A program made the position numbers and the translations under genes. DNA of 64,000 bases from Luteibacter sp. SG786 (GTDB taxonomy: Bacteria; Pseudomonadota; Gammaproteobacteria; Xanthomonadales; Rhodanobacteraceae): contig NZ_JAAOYX010000001.1 of the NCBI RefSeq assembly GCF_011759605.1, forward strand, positions 2,099,063-2,163,062. Direction: 5' to 3'. The notes below the pieces were generated by a model. That model made no database searches and was not told the origin of the DNA. It saw nothing but the letters and a program-made list of their open reading frames with translations. Below, piece after piece: positions 29,176-39,518 of this stretch; the first letter of the stretch is position 1; each line of letters begins with the position of its first letter.

Positions 29176-29780
29176 GGGCTGTCCTTCTTCCTGGCTTTCG
29201 CGCGTGCGAGGGCTTCGAGCACCGCGTTGCGCGCTGTCGGCGCCGCTACGTCCACCTTGCTGGCGGCAAGCTGCCGTTCGCGCGCCTCGCGCTCCCGCGC
29301 CAGACGCCGCTCACGGCGTTGGAACCGCCATCGGGCGGCATCGGCGTGTGCGCGGTCGTCCGCCTGCGCCTGCGGCATCGGGTCGAGCGCAATGCAATCG
29401 ACGGGACAGGCCGGCACGCAGAGTTCGCAACCTGTGCAGAGGTCGGCCACGACCGTATGCATCTGCTTTGACGAGCCGACGATGGCATCGACGGGGCACA
29501 CCTGGATGCACTTCGTGCAACCGATGCAGTCCGCTTCCACGATGCGCGCGAGCGTGCGCGGCTTCTCCACGCCGCGGGAGGTGTCCAGCGGCAGCACGGG
29601 GCGGTCCAGCAGGGCGGCCAGCCGGGCTATGCCGGCGGCGCCGCCAGGCGGGCAACGATCGATCGATGCCTCGCCCGCGGCCATCGCTTCGGCATACGGC
29701 CGGCAGCCATGGAATCCGCATTGTTCGCACTGCGTCTGCGGAAGCAGGTCGTCGATGCGATCGGCAAGCGTTGGCGTCAT
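29172..29780 (-). CDS. RnfB/RsxB-like ferredoxin-type electron-transfer protein (stand-alone)
   Basis: Iron-sulfur protein of 202 residues. An N-terminal Fe-S domain ([20 protein letters not shown]...CPPGG) is followed by two [4Fe-4S] ferredoxin motifs, [18 protein letters not shown] and [19 protein letters not shown] basic, helical C-terminal tail ([19 protein letters not shown]) follows. It resembles RnfB/RsxB but lacks the N-terminal membrane anchor, and no other rnf/rsx subunit gene is nearby. It overlaps nth, itself an Fe-S protein. An Fe-S maturation or repair-linked redox role is possible but unproven. Confidence 0.82.
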   Translation of the reverse strand: MTPTLADRIDDLLPQTQCEQCGFHGCRPYAEAMAAGEASIDRCPPGGAAGIARLAALLDRPVLPLDTSRGVEKPRTLARIVEADCIGCTKCIQVCPVDAIVGSSKQMHTVVADLCTGCELCVPACPVDCIALDPMPQAQADDRAHADAARWRFQRRERRLAREREARERQLAASKVDVAAPTARNAVLEALARAKARKKDSP

Positions 29781-29803
29781 GGCTGGCGCAGCCGGGTGTG
29801 GTG

Positions 29804-31903
29804 TCAGCGGACGGTGGCGCCCGGCGCCGCGCCCTGGTCGGCGTCGAGCAGGAAGAGGTCCGCACCGCCGTCGCCGGCCGAGAGGATCATGCCCTCGGAC
29901 AGGCCGAAGCGCATCTTGCGCGGGGCGAGGTTGGCGATGAAGACCACGTTACGACCGATCAGTTTTTCCGGTTCGCCGTAAGCGGCGCGGATACCGGAGA
30001 AGATCTGCCGCTGCCCGAGCGGGCCGGCGTCGAGTTCGAAACGCAGGAGCTTGTCCGAACCTTCAACGAATTCGCACGCCGTGACCTTGCCGATGCGGAG
30101 GTCGAGCTTGGCGAAGTCGTCGATGGAAATGGTAGCGGTTTCGGTGGTGGCGTCGGTCATGGGTTTCGGTGCTTCTTTGGTTTTCTTGGCGGGCTTCGCT
30201 TCCGCGGCGGCCGACGTGGCCTGCTCGGCGGGCGACAGCGATTCTTTCGATGCTTCGACCATGGCCTCGATCTTCTTGGGGTCGAGGCGTCCGAAGAGCG
30301 GAGTGAACGCGTTCACGGTATGGCCGAACATTTCCTGGCGCGCATCGGCGAAATGCGCCGTGGGCAGGCCGAGGAAGTCTTCCGCCAGCGCCGCCGTCTT
30401 CGGCAGGATGGGCTTGACCAGGCCGGTGAGCAGACGGAACACGTGGATGGCGAGGCTGCAGATCTGATGCAGCTCGTTGCGCCGGGTTTCGTCCTTCGCC
30501 AGCTTCCAGGGCGCCACGGCGGCGATGTAGCCGTTGGCATCGTCGGCCAGGGCCACGAAGCGGCGGCACACTTCGGCCAGGTCGCCGCTCTCGTAGAGCG
30601 CCACGGTCTCGTCGTAGGCGGCCACGAAGTTCGGCCACCACGCGGAAACCGGTTCCTCGAAACGGTCGGCCAACTTTCCGTCGAAGTGCGAGTGCAGGAA
30701 ACCGGCGGTGCGGCTGGCGATGTTCACCCACTTGCCCACGAGGTGCGAATTGACGCGTTCCTCGAACGACTTCAGGTCGAGGTCGACGTCCACCGGGTTT
30801 TCGGTGAGCATCGTGGCGAAGTAATAACGCAAGGCTTCCGGATCGAGGCCGCTGTCGAGGTACGTGCGCGCCTGGATGAAGGTGCCGCGCGACTTGGACA
30901 TCTTCGCGCCGTTCACGGTCAGGTACCCGTTCACGTGCAGCGCGGTGGGCGTGCGCATATGCGCGCCGTGCAGCATCGCCGGCCAGAACAGGCCGTGGAA
31001 GTTGATGATGTCCTTGCCGATGAAATGGTGCATCTCGGCCTGGCTGCCCGGACCGAGGAAGTCGTCGAAGCGCAGGCCGGTGCGCTCGCACAGGGCCTTG
31101 AACGACGCCAGATACCCCACGGGTGCGTCGAGCCACACGTAGAAGAACTTGCCCGGCGCATCGGGAATGGGGAAGCCGAAATACGGCGCATCGCGGGAAA
31201 TGTCCCAATCGCGCAGCCCGCCGTCCAGCCATTCGGCCAATTTGGCGGCCACGCCGGCATTGGCCACGGCCTTGCCGTCGGTGAAGCGGCCGGCGAACCA
31301 GTCGCGCAACAGGGTTTCGAACTTGCCGAGTTCGAAGAAGTAGTGTTCCGAATCGCGCAGGATCGGTGTGGCGCCCGACATCACCGAATACGGATTGCGA
31401 AGCTCCGTAGGCGCGTAGGTGGCACCGCAGTTCTCGCAGTTGTCGCCGTACTGGTCGGGCGTGCCGCACACCGGGCAGGTGCCCTTGATGTAGCGGTCGG
31501 GCAGGAACATGTCGCGCTCGGGGTCGTACAGCTGCTGGATGTCGCGCCGGGCGATGTAGCCGCCTTCGCGCAGCCGCGTGTAGATCGTGTTCGCGAGCGC
31601 CTGGTTCTCCGGCGAATGCGTGGTGTGGTACTGGTCGTAGCTGAAGTGGAAGTCGGTGAAGTCGGCTTCGTGCCCCGCGCGAATATCCGCGATGTAGGCT
31701 TCCGGCGACTTTCCGGCCTTCTCGGCCGCGAGCATGATCGGCGTGCCGTGGGCGTCCTCGCCGGCCACGTACCAGACTTCGTGGCCCTGCATGCGCTGCG
31801 CCCGCGCCCAGATGTCGGCCTGGATGTAGCCGAGCATGTGGCCCAGGTGCAGCGGGCCGTTGGCATAGGGAAGGGCGTTGGTGACGAGGATGCGGCGGTC
31901 CAT
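29804..31903 (-). CDS. metG: Methionine-tRNA ligase
   Basis: Class I aminoacyl-tRNA synthetase of 699 residues that charges tRNA-Met. The HIGH-type motif is HLGH ([12 protein letters not shown]), the KMSKS motif is [10 protein letters not shown], and a zinc knuckle with paired CxxC is present ([19 protein letters not shown]). The C-terminal tRNA-binding (EMAP-II/OB-fold) domain begins near residue 590 ([24 protein letters not shown]), after an Ala/Lys-rich linker. ATG at 31903 is chosen over a GTG at 31912. It lies 23 bp upstream of the RnfB-like gene and is probably cotranscribed with it. Confidence 0.97.
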   Translation of the reverse strand: MDRRILVTNALPYANGPLHLGHMLGYIQADIWARAQRMQGHEVWYVAGEDAHGTPIMLAAEKAGKSPEAYIADIRAGHEADFTDFHFSYDQYHTTHSPENQALANTIYTRLREGGYIARRDIQQLYDPERDMFLPDRYIKGTCPVCGTPDQYGDNCENCGATYAPTELRNPYSVMSGATPILRDSEHYFFELGKFETLLRDWFAGRFTDGKAVANAGVAAKLAEWLDGGLRDWDISRDAPYFGFPIPDAPGKFFYVWLDAPVGYLASFKALCERTGLRFDDFLGPGSQAEMHHFIGKDIINFHGLFWPAMLHGAHMRTPTALHVNGYLTVNGAKMSKSRGTFIQARTYLDSGLDPEALRYYFATMLTENPVDVDLDLKSFEERVNSHLVGKWVNIASRTAGFLHSHFDGKLADRFEEPVSAWWPNFVAAYDETVALYESGDLAEVCRRFVALADDANGYIAAVAPWKLAKDETRRNELHQICSLAIHVFRLLTGLVKPILPKTAALAEDFLGLPTAHFADARQEMFGHTVNAFTPLFGRLDPKKIEAMVEASKESLSPAEQATSAAAEAKPAKKTKEAPKPMTDATTETATISIDDFAKLDLRIGKVTACEFVEGSDKLLRFELDAGPLGQRQIFSGIRAAYGEPEKLIGRNVVFIANLAPRKMRFGLSEGMILSAGDGGADLFLLDADQGAAPGATVR

Positions 31904-31984
31904 GATTCGCACGGGCGGCTGTAGGACCGTGGATTATGGCATGCGCGGGTAAACGCCGGTCGCCCCGGCAACGCCCCTGCCGGG

Positions 31985-32431
31985 CTATTCGGCGCGCACC
32001 CACTCCTGGCTGCGGCCGATCAGCGAGAAGCCGATGTAGCCATGTACGTCGAGCTTTTGGCCACCGTCTTCCAGCTTCAGCGTGACCTTGTAGATCTTGC
32101 CCTTGGCCGGGTCGAGGATCTGGCCGCCGGACCATTCGTCGCCGTCCTTCTTCAGGCCCCACATGATGGTCATGCCTTCGATGGGCTTGTTCTTACGCTC
32201 GCCGCTGCACTCGGAACAGACCGGGTGCGGGCCGTGCTCGGACTTCAGCACCTGCAACACCTTGCCTTCCAGCAGGCCGCCGTTTTCGGTGATCTCGACG
32301 ATCGATTTCACCTCGTGGGTCTTGTCGTCAATCGTCTTCCACTTGCCGACGGGGCTGTCGTTCGCGGCGAGGGCGGGGAGGGCGGTCGCCGCGAGGGCGA
32401 AGGCGAGGGCGGTGCGGATCGGACGCTTCAT
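31985..32431 (-). CDS. Exported DUF2147 family protein
   Basis: A 148-residue protein with a signal peptide (MKRPIRTALAFALAATALPALAA). The mature part shows the DUF2147 pattern: SPVGKWKTIDDKTHEVKSIVEI, two cysteines in PVCSECSGE, GMTIMWGLKKDGDEWSGGQILDPAKGKIYKVTLKL and LDVHGYIGFSLIGRSQEWVR. The fold is probably a lipocalin-like small beta barrel. The function of the family is not established. It lies just upstream of metG on the same strand, with about 80 bp between them. Confidence 0.85.
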   Translation of the reverse strand: MKRPIRTALAFALAATALPALAANDSPVGKWKTIDDKTHEVKSIVEITENGGLLEGKVLQVLKSEHGPHPVCSECSGERKNKPIEGMTIMWGLKKDGDEWSGGQILDPAKGKIYKVTLKLEDGGQKLDVHGYIGFSLIGRSQEWVRAE

Positions 32432-32581
32432 AGGCTTGCGGGCTCCCCATACGGTCAGGTACGGGCGAGCCTGACGAGCCCCGGCGCGGCCGTCAAGCTG
32501 CAACGCGCCAGATGCGCGACAGGGCGGGACAGGGCGCAACTGGCATAATGGGCGATCTCAGAATTTCCCCAGCCCCCCAAC

Positions 32582-33667
32582 ATGACCCAAGCCAGCGAAA
32601 CCCTCGTCCGCGGCATCCTCGACCGCCTCGTCGACCCCCATTCCGGGCAAGGGCTGGGCGCATCCGTGCGTGCCGTCGGCGTGGACGGCGACCGCGTCTC
32701 CGTCGATATCCAGCTGGGCTACCCCGCCGCGGGTTACGTCGAGCCGGCCACGGCGGAGGCGAAGGCGGCCCTGGAGGCGGATCCGGCCATCGCTTCGGCA
32801 GCGGTCTCGGTCGGCTGGCGGGTGCACGCCCACAAGGTGCAGGGGCAGCTCGCACCCTTGCCGGGCGTGAAGAACGTGGTGGCCGTGGCGTCGGGCAAGG
32901 GCGGCGTGGGCAAGTCCACCGTGTCGGTGAACCTGGCGCTCGCACTGGTGGCCGAAGGGGCAAAGGTGGGCATCCTCGATGCCGACATCTACGGCCCCAG
33001 CCAGCCCCGGATGCTTGGTCTGAGCGGCAAGCCCACCTCGCCGGACGGCAAGAGTATCGAGCCCATGCGGGCGCACGGCCTGCAGGCCATGTCCATCGGG
33101 GTGCTGATCGACGACGACACCCCTATGATCTGGCGCGGCCCGATGGTCACCCAGGCCCTGATGCAACTGCTCACCGATACGCGCTGGGAAGATCTCGATT
33201 ACCTGTTCATCGACCTCCCGCCGGGCACGGGCGACATCCAGCTCACGCTGTCGCAGAAGGTGCCGGTCTCCGGCGCCGTGATCGTCACCACCCCGCAGGA
33301 CATCGCGTTGCTGGACGCCCGCAAGGCGCTGGGCATGTTCCGCAAGGTGGAGGTTCCGGTCCTCGGCGTGGTGGAGAACATGGCGACCCACATCTGCACG
33401 AACTGCGGCCACGAGGAGCACATCTTCGGCCACGGCGGCGGCGCGCGCATGGCGGGGGAGGCCGGTATCCCCTACCTCGGCGACCTGCCGCTGGACATCC
33501 GCATCCGCGAGCAGGCCGACGAAGGGCGGCCCACGGTCGCCGCCATCCCGGACTCCGATCTGGCCATGCGCTACAGGGCCATTGCCCGCAGCACGGCGGC
33601 GAGGCTTTCGCTGCAGGCGCGGAACAAGGCCATCGGCTTCCCGAAGATCGTCATCCAGAACACCTGA
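32582..33667 (+). CDS. mrp: Mrp/ApbC iron-sulfur cluster carrier protein
   Basis: P-loop ATPase of 361 residues that holds and transfers [4Fe-4S] clusters to target proteins. An N-terminal MIP18/DUF59-like domain (about residues 1-85) is followed by the deviant Walker [11 protein letters not shown] (about 105-114), the Mrp signature [32 protein letters not shown], and the cluster-binding CxxC (ICTNCG). The C-terminus binds a cluster across the dimer. A CATAAT box at 32544-32549 may be the -10. It is followed by dcd about 65 bp later. Confidence 0.95.
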   Translation: MTQASETLVRGILDRLVDPHSGQGLGASVRAVGVDGDRVSVDIQLGYPAAGYVEPATAEAKAALEADPAIASAAVSVGWRVHAHKVQGQLAPLPGVKNVVAVASGKGGVGKSTVSVNLALALVAEGAKVGILDADIYGPSQPRMLGLSGKPTSPDGKSIEPMRAHGLQAMSIGVLIDDDTPMIWRGPMVTQALMQLLTDTRWEDLDYLFIDLPPGTGDIQLTLSQKVPVSGAVIVTTPQDIALLDARKALGMFRKVEVPVLGVVENMATHICTNCGHEEHIFGHGGGARMAGEAGIPYLGDLPLDIRIREQADEGRPTVAAIPDSDLAMRYRAIARSTAARLSLQARNKAIGFPKIVIQNT

Positions 33668-33734
33668 AACGCGCCTGCTGGCGCGTTCGCCGACGTTCCT
33701 TTACCTTTCCGGCTCCAGCGAGGGAGAGACAGCA

Positions 33735-34301
33735 TTGAGCATCAAGTCCGACAAGTGGATCCGCCGCATGGCCGCGGAGCACGGCATGATCGAGCCGTTC
33801 GCCCCCGGCCAGGTCAAGGAGCGCGACGGCCACCGTCTGGTTTCCTACGGCACGTCGAGCTACGGCTACGACGTTCGTTGCGCCGATGAGTTCAAGGTGT
33901 TCACGAACATCAATTCGACGATCGTGGACCCGAAGGCGTTCGACGAACGCAGCTTCGTCGACATCAAATCGGACGTGTGCATCATTCCGCCGAATTCGTT
34001 CGCGCTTGCGCGTACCGTCGAGTACTTCCGCATACCGCGCAAGGTGCTCACGATCTGCCTGGGCAAGAGCACCTACGCGCGCTGCGGCATCATCGTGAAC
34101 GTGACGCCGCTCGAACCCGAGTGGGAAGGCCACGTCACCCTGGAGTTCTCGAACACCACGCCGCTGCCCGCCAAGATCTACGCCAACGAAGGCGTGGCGC
34201 AAATGCTCTTCCTGGAGTCCGACGAGGAATGCGAGGTGTCGTACGCGGATCGCGGCGGCAAATACCAGGGCCAGCGCGGCGTGACCCTGCCGAGCACCTG
34301 A
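33735..34301 (+). CDS. dcd: dCTP deaminase
   Basis: Deaminates dCTP to dUTP for thymidylate synthesis; 188 residues, a normal length. Landmarks include [12 protein letters not shown] at the N-terminus, [20 protein letters not shown], the nucleotide-binding [11 protein letters not shown] and the catalytic glutamate in [18 protein letters not shown]. The start is a TTG at 33735, supported by GAGGGAGAGA upstream and by the match to the usual N-terminus; the next ATG would remove conserved residues. Confidence 0.95.
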   Translation: MSIKSDKWIRRMAAEHGMIEPFAPGQVKERDGHRLVSYGTSSYGYDVRCADEFKVFTNINSTIVDPKAFDERSFVDIKSDVCIIPPNSFALARTVEYFRIPRKVLTICLGKSTYARCGIIVNVTPLEPEWEGHVTLEFSNTTPLPAKIYANEGVAQMLFLESDEECEVSYADRGGKYQGQRGVTLPST

Positions 34302-34391
34302 ACCGCTCCTCCCTCCCGGTTTGTCCCGATACACCGCCCGCGCGGTAGACTTGGGCCTTTCATCGCCATACCCGATCCACGGAGACACCGC

Positions 34392-34883
34392 ATGATCCGA
34401 CTTCCCACCCTGATGGCCCGCGCCGCCGCGGCGGTCTTCCTCGCCAGCATGCTGGTGCTTGCCGGCTGCCATCGCGGCGCGTCCAAGTCCGACCACGTCG
34501 CGGCGGAGCAGGGGCAGTTCGACTACACCATCAAGGCGTACAAGAGCGGCCAGTTCCTCGTCGACGGCGCCGTGCTGTCCGCAGCCGATACGGGTAGCCA
34601 TTTCGCCTACCTGAAGGACCAGGGCAAGCTGCCGAAAACGGTCCTGGTGCTGCCCAGCGACGATTCCAAGATTCGCGACGCCCATCTCGGCTTCCTTGCG
34701 CGCATGCAGCTCGACTACGGCTTCACCGTCTACTACGACAAGAAGGGCGAACTGGTTCGCCTGAACGCCGTGGAAGAGAAGGCCCGCCAGCTCGAGGACA
34801 CCCCGCACAAGGCGGCGCTGCCCGACCGCATGCAGGGCAAGGACGCGTCCAGCGGCGCGTACGACCCGCAGACGCAGCAGTAA
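34392..34883 (+). CDS. Hypothetical lipoprotein
   Basis: A 163-residue protein with a lipoprotein signal ending in the lipobox LAGC (Cys26). The residue after Cys is His, not Asp, so outer-membrane sorting is expected. The mature domain (YTIKAYKSGQFLVDGAVLSAADTGSHFAYLKDQGKLPKTVLVLPSD...FLARMQLDYGFTVYYDK) has the beta-alpha-beta rhythm of the ExbD/TolR periplasmic fold, but I would not call it homologous without a search. A polar tail rich in Gln/Ser ends the protein. Single gene after dcd. Confidence 0.75.
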   Translation: MIRLPTLMARAAAAVFLASMLVLAGCHRGASKSDHVAAEQGQFDYTIKAYKSGQFLVDGAVLSAADTGSHFAYLKDQGKLPKTVLVLPSDDSKIRDAHLGFLARMQLDYGFTVYYDKKGELVRLNAVEEKARQLEDTPHKAALPDRMQGKDASSGAYDPQTQQ

Positions 34884-34930
34884 GCCGCAGGCTTACTGAT
34901 GTCGTAGGAGCGAGCCCTGCTCGCGACATC
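34878..34930. repeat. Double hairpin at the 3' end of the lipoprotein gene (REP-related second hairpin)
   Basis: Hairpin one is a perfect 9-bp stem CAGTAAGCC / GGCTTACTG (34878-34898) that includes the stop codon. Hairpin two pairs GATGTCG with CGACATC (34899-34930) around an inner GCGAG/CTCGC stem and carries the GTAGGAGCGAG core related to the other REP-like elements. The pair sits between convergent genes and may stop transcription in both directions. Confidence 0.6.
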
Positions 34931-34991
34931 CTTTCGCGAGGCGCCCAGGTTCTCCCTGCGGCGCCTCGTTAGTTTCCGGCATAGCCTGCGC

Positions 34992-35405
34992 CTAGATCCC
35001 GAGAAGACGCCGAAGCGCCCCCACCAGCCGCTCCGCCTCGCCACCGTCGTACGGCACTGCGGCACTGTGGCCCCAGACCGGCCCCGGCCACGCCGCGTCG
35101 CCTTCCACACGCGCCAGCACGTGCACGTGCAACTGGCGCACGATGTTGCCGAGGGCGCCGATGTTCACCTTGTCGCAAGGCGCGGCCGCCCGCAGTGCCG
35201 CCGCCGCCCGATCCACTTCGCGCCACAGCGTCGCGCGTTCGCCCTCGTCCAGGTCCGACACCTCCACCATGCCCGCGCGCCGCGGAGCGAGCACGAGCCA
35301 GGCGTAGCGGCGATCCCGCATCAGGAGCACGCGGCACAGCGGAAGGTCGCCGACGGGAAAAGTATCGGCAGCGAGGCGGGCATCCAGTTTGAAAGCAGCG
35401 TCCAC
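34992..35405 (-). CDS. HIT domain protein
   Basis: Histidine-triad-family nucleotide hydrolase or transferase, 137 residues. The conserved region VNIGALGNIVRQLHVHVLARVEGD contains the His-x-His core, with the third triad histidine replaced, a known variant in proteobacterial HIT proteins. The GTG at 35405, placed two bases after the stop of the hydrolase gene, is chosen as the start; a longer frame to 35471 would overlap that gene. Probably cotranscribed with the dienelactone-hydrolase-like gene. The substrate is unknown. Confidence 0.82.
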   Translation of the reverse strand: MDAAFKLDARLAADTFPVGDLPLCRVLLMRDRRYAWLVLAPRRAGMVEVSDLDEGERATLWREVDRAAAALRAAAPCDKVNIGALGNIVRQLHVHVLARVEGDAAWPGPVWGHSAAVPYDGGEAERLVGALRRLLGI

Positions 35406-35406
35406 G

Positions 35407-36087
35407 TCAGCCCTGCGGTGCGAGTTCGCGCGCGAAGAAGGCCAGGGTGCGCTCCATGGCGAGTTTCGCACTGGGCTCGTCGTAACTGGACCCGACCTCG
35501 CGATTGAACCCGTGATCCGCCGGATACACCCAGGTGTCCATCTCCGGCTTCAGTTCGCGGTGCTTTTCCACCATTTCCGGCGGAATGGAATGGTCGCGCT
35601 CGCCGAAGTGGAAGATCACATTGGCCTTGGCCGGCTCGGTGAGGAAGGGCACGTTGCGCGCGCCGTAATAACTTGCCGAAGGCAGGCCCAGGCGGAAGCC
35701 GGCGAGCATCGCCACGGTGCCACCCCAGCAATAACCCACGGAACCCACCTTGACCTTGTAGCGATCCGCGATCAGCGCGGCGGCGATGCCCACGTCCTGC
35801 ATCGGACGCAGCAGGCCGAGTTCCGCGATCATCTTCAGGCCCTTCTGCATGCCCTCCTGGTCGTAACCCAGCTCGACCCCTTTCTCCACAGGATCGAACA
35901 GGGCCGGCGCGATGGCGACGTAGCCTTCTTCGGCGAAGCGGTCGGCCACGCTGCGTATGTGCGCATTGACGCCGAAGATCTCCTGGATGACGACGATGCC
36001 GCCTCGGGGTGTGCCCGAGGGCTCGGCCACGTAGGCGTCCATGCTTTCATGCGGGCGGGAGGTGTCGAGAATCAGGGTATGGCCCAT
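35407..36087 (-). CDS. Dienelactone hydrolase family protein
   Basis: Alpha/beta hydrolase of 226 residues. The catalytic triad of the family is visible: cysteine nucleophile in GYCWGG, aspartate in FHFGERDHSIP and histidine in YPADHGF. The oxyanion-associated glutamate is in VIQEIFG. The ATG at 36087 (MGHTLILDT) follows GGAGAT. Many paralogues are not true chlorocatechol-pathway enzymes; none of that pathway is near, so the substrate is open. It overlaps or abuts the HIT gene downstream. Confidence 0.9.
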   Translation of the reverse strand: MGHTLILDTSRPHESMDAYVAEPSGTPRGGIVVIQEIFGVNAHIRSVADRFAEEGYVAIAPALFDPVEKGVELGYDQEGMQKGLKMIAELGLLRPMQDVGIAAALIADRYKVKVGSVGYCWGGTVAMLAGFRLGLPSASYYGARNVPFLTEPAKANVIFHFGERDHSIPPEMVEKHRELKPEMDTWVYPADHGFNREVGSSYDEPSAKLAMERTLAFFARELAPQG

Positions 36088-36276
36088 GGCTGGATCTCCG
36101 TCGGTCAGGGAAAGGAAGCAGACCGGGCATGTTACTCGGAGGGATGTTGAAGAGGATTGACGGGAAGCGGCTTTCGGCGGAATGGAGAATGGGTCTCTTC
36201 GGTGCCCCATTTACTCCCCTTTTTTGCCCCCGCGCTCGCGCTATAGATGAGCGTAAGAGCCATGGGGGACCGATTC

Positions 36277-37227
36277 ATGGAAGGCGCTTGTCAGGACGCG
36301 GGGACGACCCATGCGCAGCGCAACAATTTTGATGCACTGAGGGTCGTCGGCGCCTTCCTGGTGCTGATCAGCCATCAGTTCGCTCTGTCGGGACGCCGTG
36401 AGCCGAGCGTCGTCGGGGAGCATTCGTTAGGCAACCTCGGCGTACTCATCTTCTTTTCGATCAGCGGCTATCTGGTGACGTCGAGCTGGCTGAACGACCC
36501 GAGTGTTCCGCGATTCGCCGCCCGTCGTGCACTCCGGATGGCGCCGGCGCTTTGCGTGGCGATACCGCTGACCCTGGCAGTGATAGCTGCGCTTGGACTG
36601 AAAGGATTCCCTGGCAACCCCAGGCACCTCACCAACGGATCGCTTTGGACCATTCCGTATGAGGTCTATTGTTACGCGCTGCTTCTGGTCGCCGGGGTCG
36701 CAACGCAACGTCCCGCCATCGTGCTGGCCGTGGGAATATTCGCTTACTTCGTGCTTTCAGGCCTGCAGTCCGGAACAAGCTTCCTGGCGTACTTCGGATT
36801 GTTCTTCGCCGCGGGAAGCCTGCTGCGATCCTTTCCCTATCTCAGGAAAGCGCTGCCGACCCTGTTGTTCCTGGTTCTGGGCTATGCGCTCGCTCGCATC
36901 GGTCAGACAAGGCTCGGCCTCGCATTCGTCGTTCCGTCGCTGACGGTAGCGATGGGCATGCAGTCATGGCCCGGCCTGCGAGACATCTCGAAGATCGGGG
37001 ACCTCTCCTATGGCATCTACATCTATGCATGGCCGGTGCAGCAGATAGGCGTGGCCTTCATGGGGCGGCAGACGCCTTACCTCGAGCTGCTGTCTTTCAC
37101 CGTTCCCGTGACACTTGCCCTGGCAGCCGCTTCCTGGCATGTGGTGGAAAAGAAAGCGCTGCGCTACAAGCCGCGGCGGTCTGGAAACGCTGCACCAGGC
37201 ACCGCAAGCACGGTTCCGGAAAGATAA
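36277..37227 (+). CDS. Acyltransferase 3 family membrane protein (OafA/YrhL-like)
   Basis: Multi-pass protein of about 316 residues that probably O-acylates a cell-surface sugar or lipid. The family opens with [22 protein letters not shown] (the conserved catalytic-region histidine is in SHQ), then [13 protein letters not shown] and [13 protein letters not shown], with about nine further helices and a final [18 protein letters not shown]. The ATG at 36277 is preferred because GGGGGA lies before it; in-frame ATGs at 36247 and 36262 have no clear ribosome site. It is somewhat less GC-rich than its neighbours and stands alone, so it may have been acquired. Confidence 0.88.
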   Translation: MEGACQDAGTTHAQRNNFDALRVVGAFLVLISHQFALSGRREPSVVGEHSLGNLGVLIFFSISGYLVTSSWLNDPSVPRFAARRALRMAPALCVAIPLTLAVIAALGLKGFPGNPRHLTNGSLWTIPYEVYCYALLLVAGVATQRPAIVLAVGIFAYFVLSGLQSGTSFLAYFGLFFAAGSLLRSFPYLRKALPTLLFLVLGYALARIGQTRLGLAFVVPSLTVAMGMQSWPGLRDISKIGDLSYGIYIYAWPVQQIGVAFMGRQTPYLELLSFTVPVTLALAAASWHVVEKKALRYKPRRSGNAAPGTASTVPER

Positions 37228-37355
37228 GGCGGATGCCATCCGATGACGGGGCCGGCCTCCGGCCCAGGGCAATCTCCGGTCGGGTTGAGACCTGTGCCCG
37301 GATCGCCCGGAAGCGGCGCGGGGCGATACGGCGGAACCGGAACGCACCAACCGGC

Positions 37356-37361
37356 TATAAT
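37356..37361 (+). promoter_or_regulatory. -10 element for rimO
   Basis: A perfect TATAAT lies 30 bp before the rimO ATG. No good -35 hexamer could be found 16-18 bp upstream, so the promoter call rests on the -10 alone. Confidence 0.5.
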
Positions 37362-37391
37362 GCACGGTTTCCTCCCCCCGGTACCCACGGC

Positions 37392-38714
37392 ATGTCCCAG
37401 GCCGCCCAGACCCAGAAGATCGGTTTCGTCAGCCTTGGCTGCCCGAAGGCGCTCGTCGATTCCGAACGCATCCTCACCCAGCTGAAGGTCGAGGGGTACG
37501 AGATCGTGCCCACGTATTCCGCCGCAGACGCCGTGGTGGTGAACACGTGCGGTTTCATCGATTCGGCCGTGCAGGAATCGCTCGACGCCATCGGCGAGGC
37601 ACTGCACGAGAACGGCAAGGTGATCGTCACCGGCTGCCTGGGCAAGCGTCAGGAACTGATCCGCGAGAGCTATCCCGACGTCCTGGCGATCACGGGGCCG
37701 CAGGATTACGCGTCGGTGATGAGTGCGGTGCACCAGGCGCTGCCGCCCACGCGGAACAAGTTCCTCGACCTCGTGCCGGACACCGGCGTGAAGCTCACGC
37801 CGAAGCACTATGCGTACCTGAAGATCTCGGAAGGCTGCAATCACCGTTGCAGCTTCTGCATCATTCCGTCGATGCGCGGCGACCTCGTCAGCCGCCCGGT
37901 GGATCAGGTGCTGCTCGAAGCCGAAAAGCTCGTGAAGGGCGGCGTGAAGGAACTGCTGGTCATCTCGCAGGACACCAGCGCTTACGGCGTGGACGTTCGC
38001 TACGCGGAACGCGAATGGCGCGGCAAGTCGTATCGCACGCGCATGACGGAGCTTTGCGAAGGTCTCTCCGAACTGGGCGTCTGGACGCGTCTGCACTACG
38101 TGTATCCGTATCCGCACGTGGACGAGGTGATGCCGTTGATGGCGGACGGCAAGATCCTTCCGTACCTCGACATTCCGTTCCAGCATGCCAGCCCACGCAT
38201 CCTCAAGCTGATGAAGCGCCCCGGCAACGTCGACAAGACACTGGAACGCATCCAGAACTGGCGTCGCCAGGTGCCGGAGCTGACCATCCGCAGCACCTTC
38301 ATCGTCGGGTTCCCCGGCGAAACCGACGCGGAGTTCCAGGAACTGCTCGACTTCCTGCGCGAAGCGGAACTCGACCGCGTGGGCGCCTTCGCCTACTCGC
38401 CGGTGGATGGCGCGAAGGCCAATGAGCTGCCTGGGCAGATCGACGAGGAACTGAAGGAAGATCGCCTCGAGCAGTTCATGGCGGTGCAGGCTGAAATTTC
38501 CGCGGCGAAGCTGCAGCGCAAGGTGGGGAAGACGATCAAGGTGCTGGTCGACGAGATCGACGCCGAAGGTGCCTGGGGCCGTTCCAGCGCCGACGCGCCG
38601 GAGATCGACGGCGCCGTGCGGATCGACGACGGGCAGCTGTTGAAGCCGGGCCAGTTCGTCGACGTGGTGGTCGAAGAGGCCGACGCGCACGATTTGTACG
38701 GCCGCCTGGCCTGA
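37392..38714 (+). CDS. rimO: Ribosomal protein S12 methylthiotransferase RimO
   Basis: Radical-SAM enzyme of 440 residues that adds a methylthio group to Asp88 of ribosomal protein S12. The N-terminal MTTase domain holds three auxiliary-cluster cysteines ([27 protein letters not shown]). The radical-SAM motif is [15 protein letters not shown], and a C-terminal TRAM domain ([14 protein letters not shown]... [20 protein letters not shown]) binds RNA or protein. The ATG at 37392 gives the typical N-terminus. The DUF3025 gene starts 4 bp after its stop. Confidence 0.97.
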   Translation: MSQAAQTQKIGFVSLGCPKALVDSERILTQLKVEGYEIVPTYSAADAVVVNTCGFIDSAVQESLDAIGEALHENGKVIVTGCLGKRQELIRESYPDVLAITGPQDYASVMSAVHQALPPTRNKFLDLVPDTGVKLTPKHYAYLKISEGCNHRCSFCIIPSMRGDLVSRPVDQVLLEAEKLVKGGVKELLVISQDTSAYGVDVRYAEREWRGKSYRTRMTELCEGLSELGVWTRLHYVYPYPHVDEVMPLMADGKILPYLDIPFQHASPRILKLMKRPGNVDKTLERIQNWRRQVPELTIRSTFIVGFPGETDAEFQELLDFLREAELDRVGAFAYSPVDGAKANELPGQIDEELKEDRLEQFMAVQAEISAAKLQRKVGKTIKVLVDEIDAEGAWGRSSADAPEIDGAVRIDDGQLLKPGQFVDVVVEEADAHDLYGRLA

Positions 38715-38718
38715 GCCA

Positions 38719-39510
38719 GTGCGGTACGTGGCGCCAACGCGGGAGGCGCTCGACCGGAGCGTGCTCGCGGCGCCGCCGCTGTCGGCTTGGTCATGCTTCG
38801 CGCCTCTCCTGCGCGCCGAGGCATGGCCTTCCGTCGTCGAACTGAATGCACTGTGGCCCGAAGGGGCCCGCCACCGGTTCGTGGTGCAGGACAAGGCCTT
38901 GCTTGCCGACGGCCTGCACTATGAGGAACGCATCGCGCGCCACGGCGCCATCGCGACACGCCCGGCGAACTGGCACGACCTCTTCAATGCGTTCGTGTGG
39001 CTGCGTTACGGCGCGATCAAGCAGACCCTGAATGCGCGGCAGATGGCGGAGATCGCCATCATGGGCCCGCGCGAGCGCTCGCGCCCGCAGTACGCGCTCA
39101 CCCACTTCGACGAAGCCGGCGTCATCGTGACGCTGACGGACAGCCGCATGCTCGACGCGTGGGGCGCACACGACTGGCATCGCCTGTTCTGGACCTTCCG
39201 CGACGCGTGGCTCGGTGGCGAGGCGCGCGTGGATGTGTTCGGCCACGCGCTGCTGGAGCATGCGCTGACGCCCGGCAAATTGCTGGTCGGCAAGGCGCTG
39301 GTCGTCACGGGCGGAAATGACGCCGCCCGTCGTTGCGCGGAAGCGATCGCTTCCGGTGCGGTGCTGGTCGATCCGCTGGAATTACGGCCACTGCCGGTAT
39401 CCGGCGTGCCGGGGTGGCATGCGGATACGAACGCCGAATCGTTTTACACGGATGCCCCGTGTTTCCAGCCTCTGCGCGCCGGCCGCGTTTATCCTGCGCC
39501 GCTGTCGTAG
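38719..39510 (+). CDS. DUF3025 family protein
   Basis: A 263-residue cytoplasmic protein of unknown function. Conserved-looking stretches are YEERIARHGAIATRPANWHDLFNAFVWLRYGAIKQTLNARQ and ALTHFDEAGVIVTL. The GTG at 38719 starts 4 bp after the rimO stop, indicating cotranscription and possibly coupling. The stop TAG lies inside a GTCGTAGGAGCG sequence that resembles the REP-like core seen elsewhere. It converges on the response regulator gene. No catalytic motif is recognised. Confidence 0.85.
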   Translation: MRYVAPTREALDRSVLAAPPLSAWSCFAPLLRAEAWPSVVELNALWPEGARHRFVVQDKALLADGLHYEERIARHGAIATRPANWHDLFNAFVWLRYGAIKQTLNARQMAEIAIMGPRERSRPQYALTHFDEAGVIVTLTDSRMLDAWGAHDWHRLFWTFRDAWLGGEARVDVFGHALLEHALTPGKLLVGKALVVTGGNDAARRCAEAIASGAVLVDPLELRPLPVSGVPGWHADTNAESFYTDAPCFQPLRAGRVYPAPLS

Positions 39511-39518
39511 GAGCGTGC

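Noticed and set aside
28958-31924. A 988-codon plus-strand open frame opposite the RnfB-like and metG genes
   Set aside because: The minus strand encodes full ferredoxin and MetG motifs; the plus frame crosses gene boundaries and shows no coherent domain.
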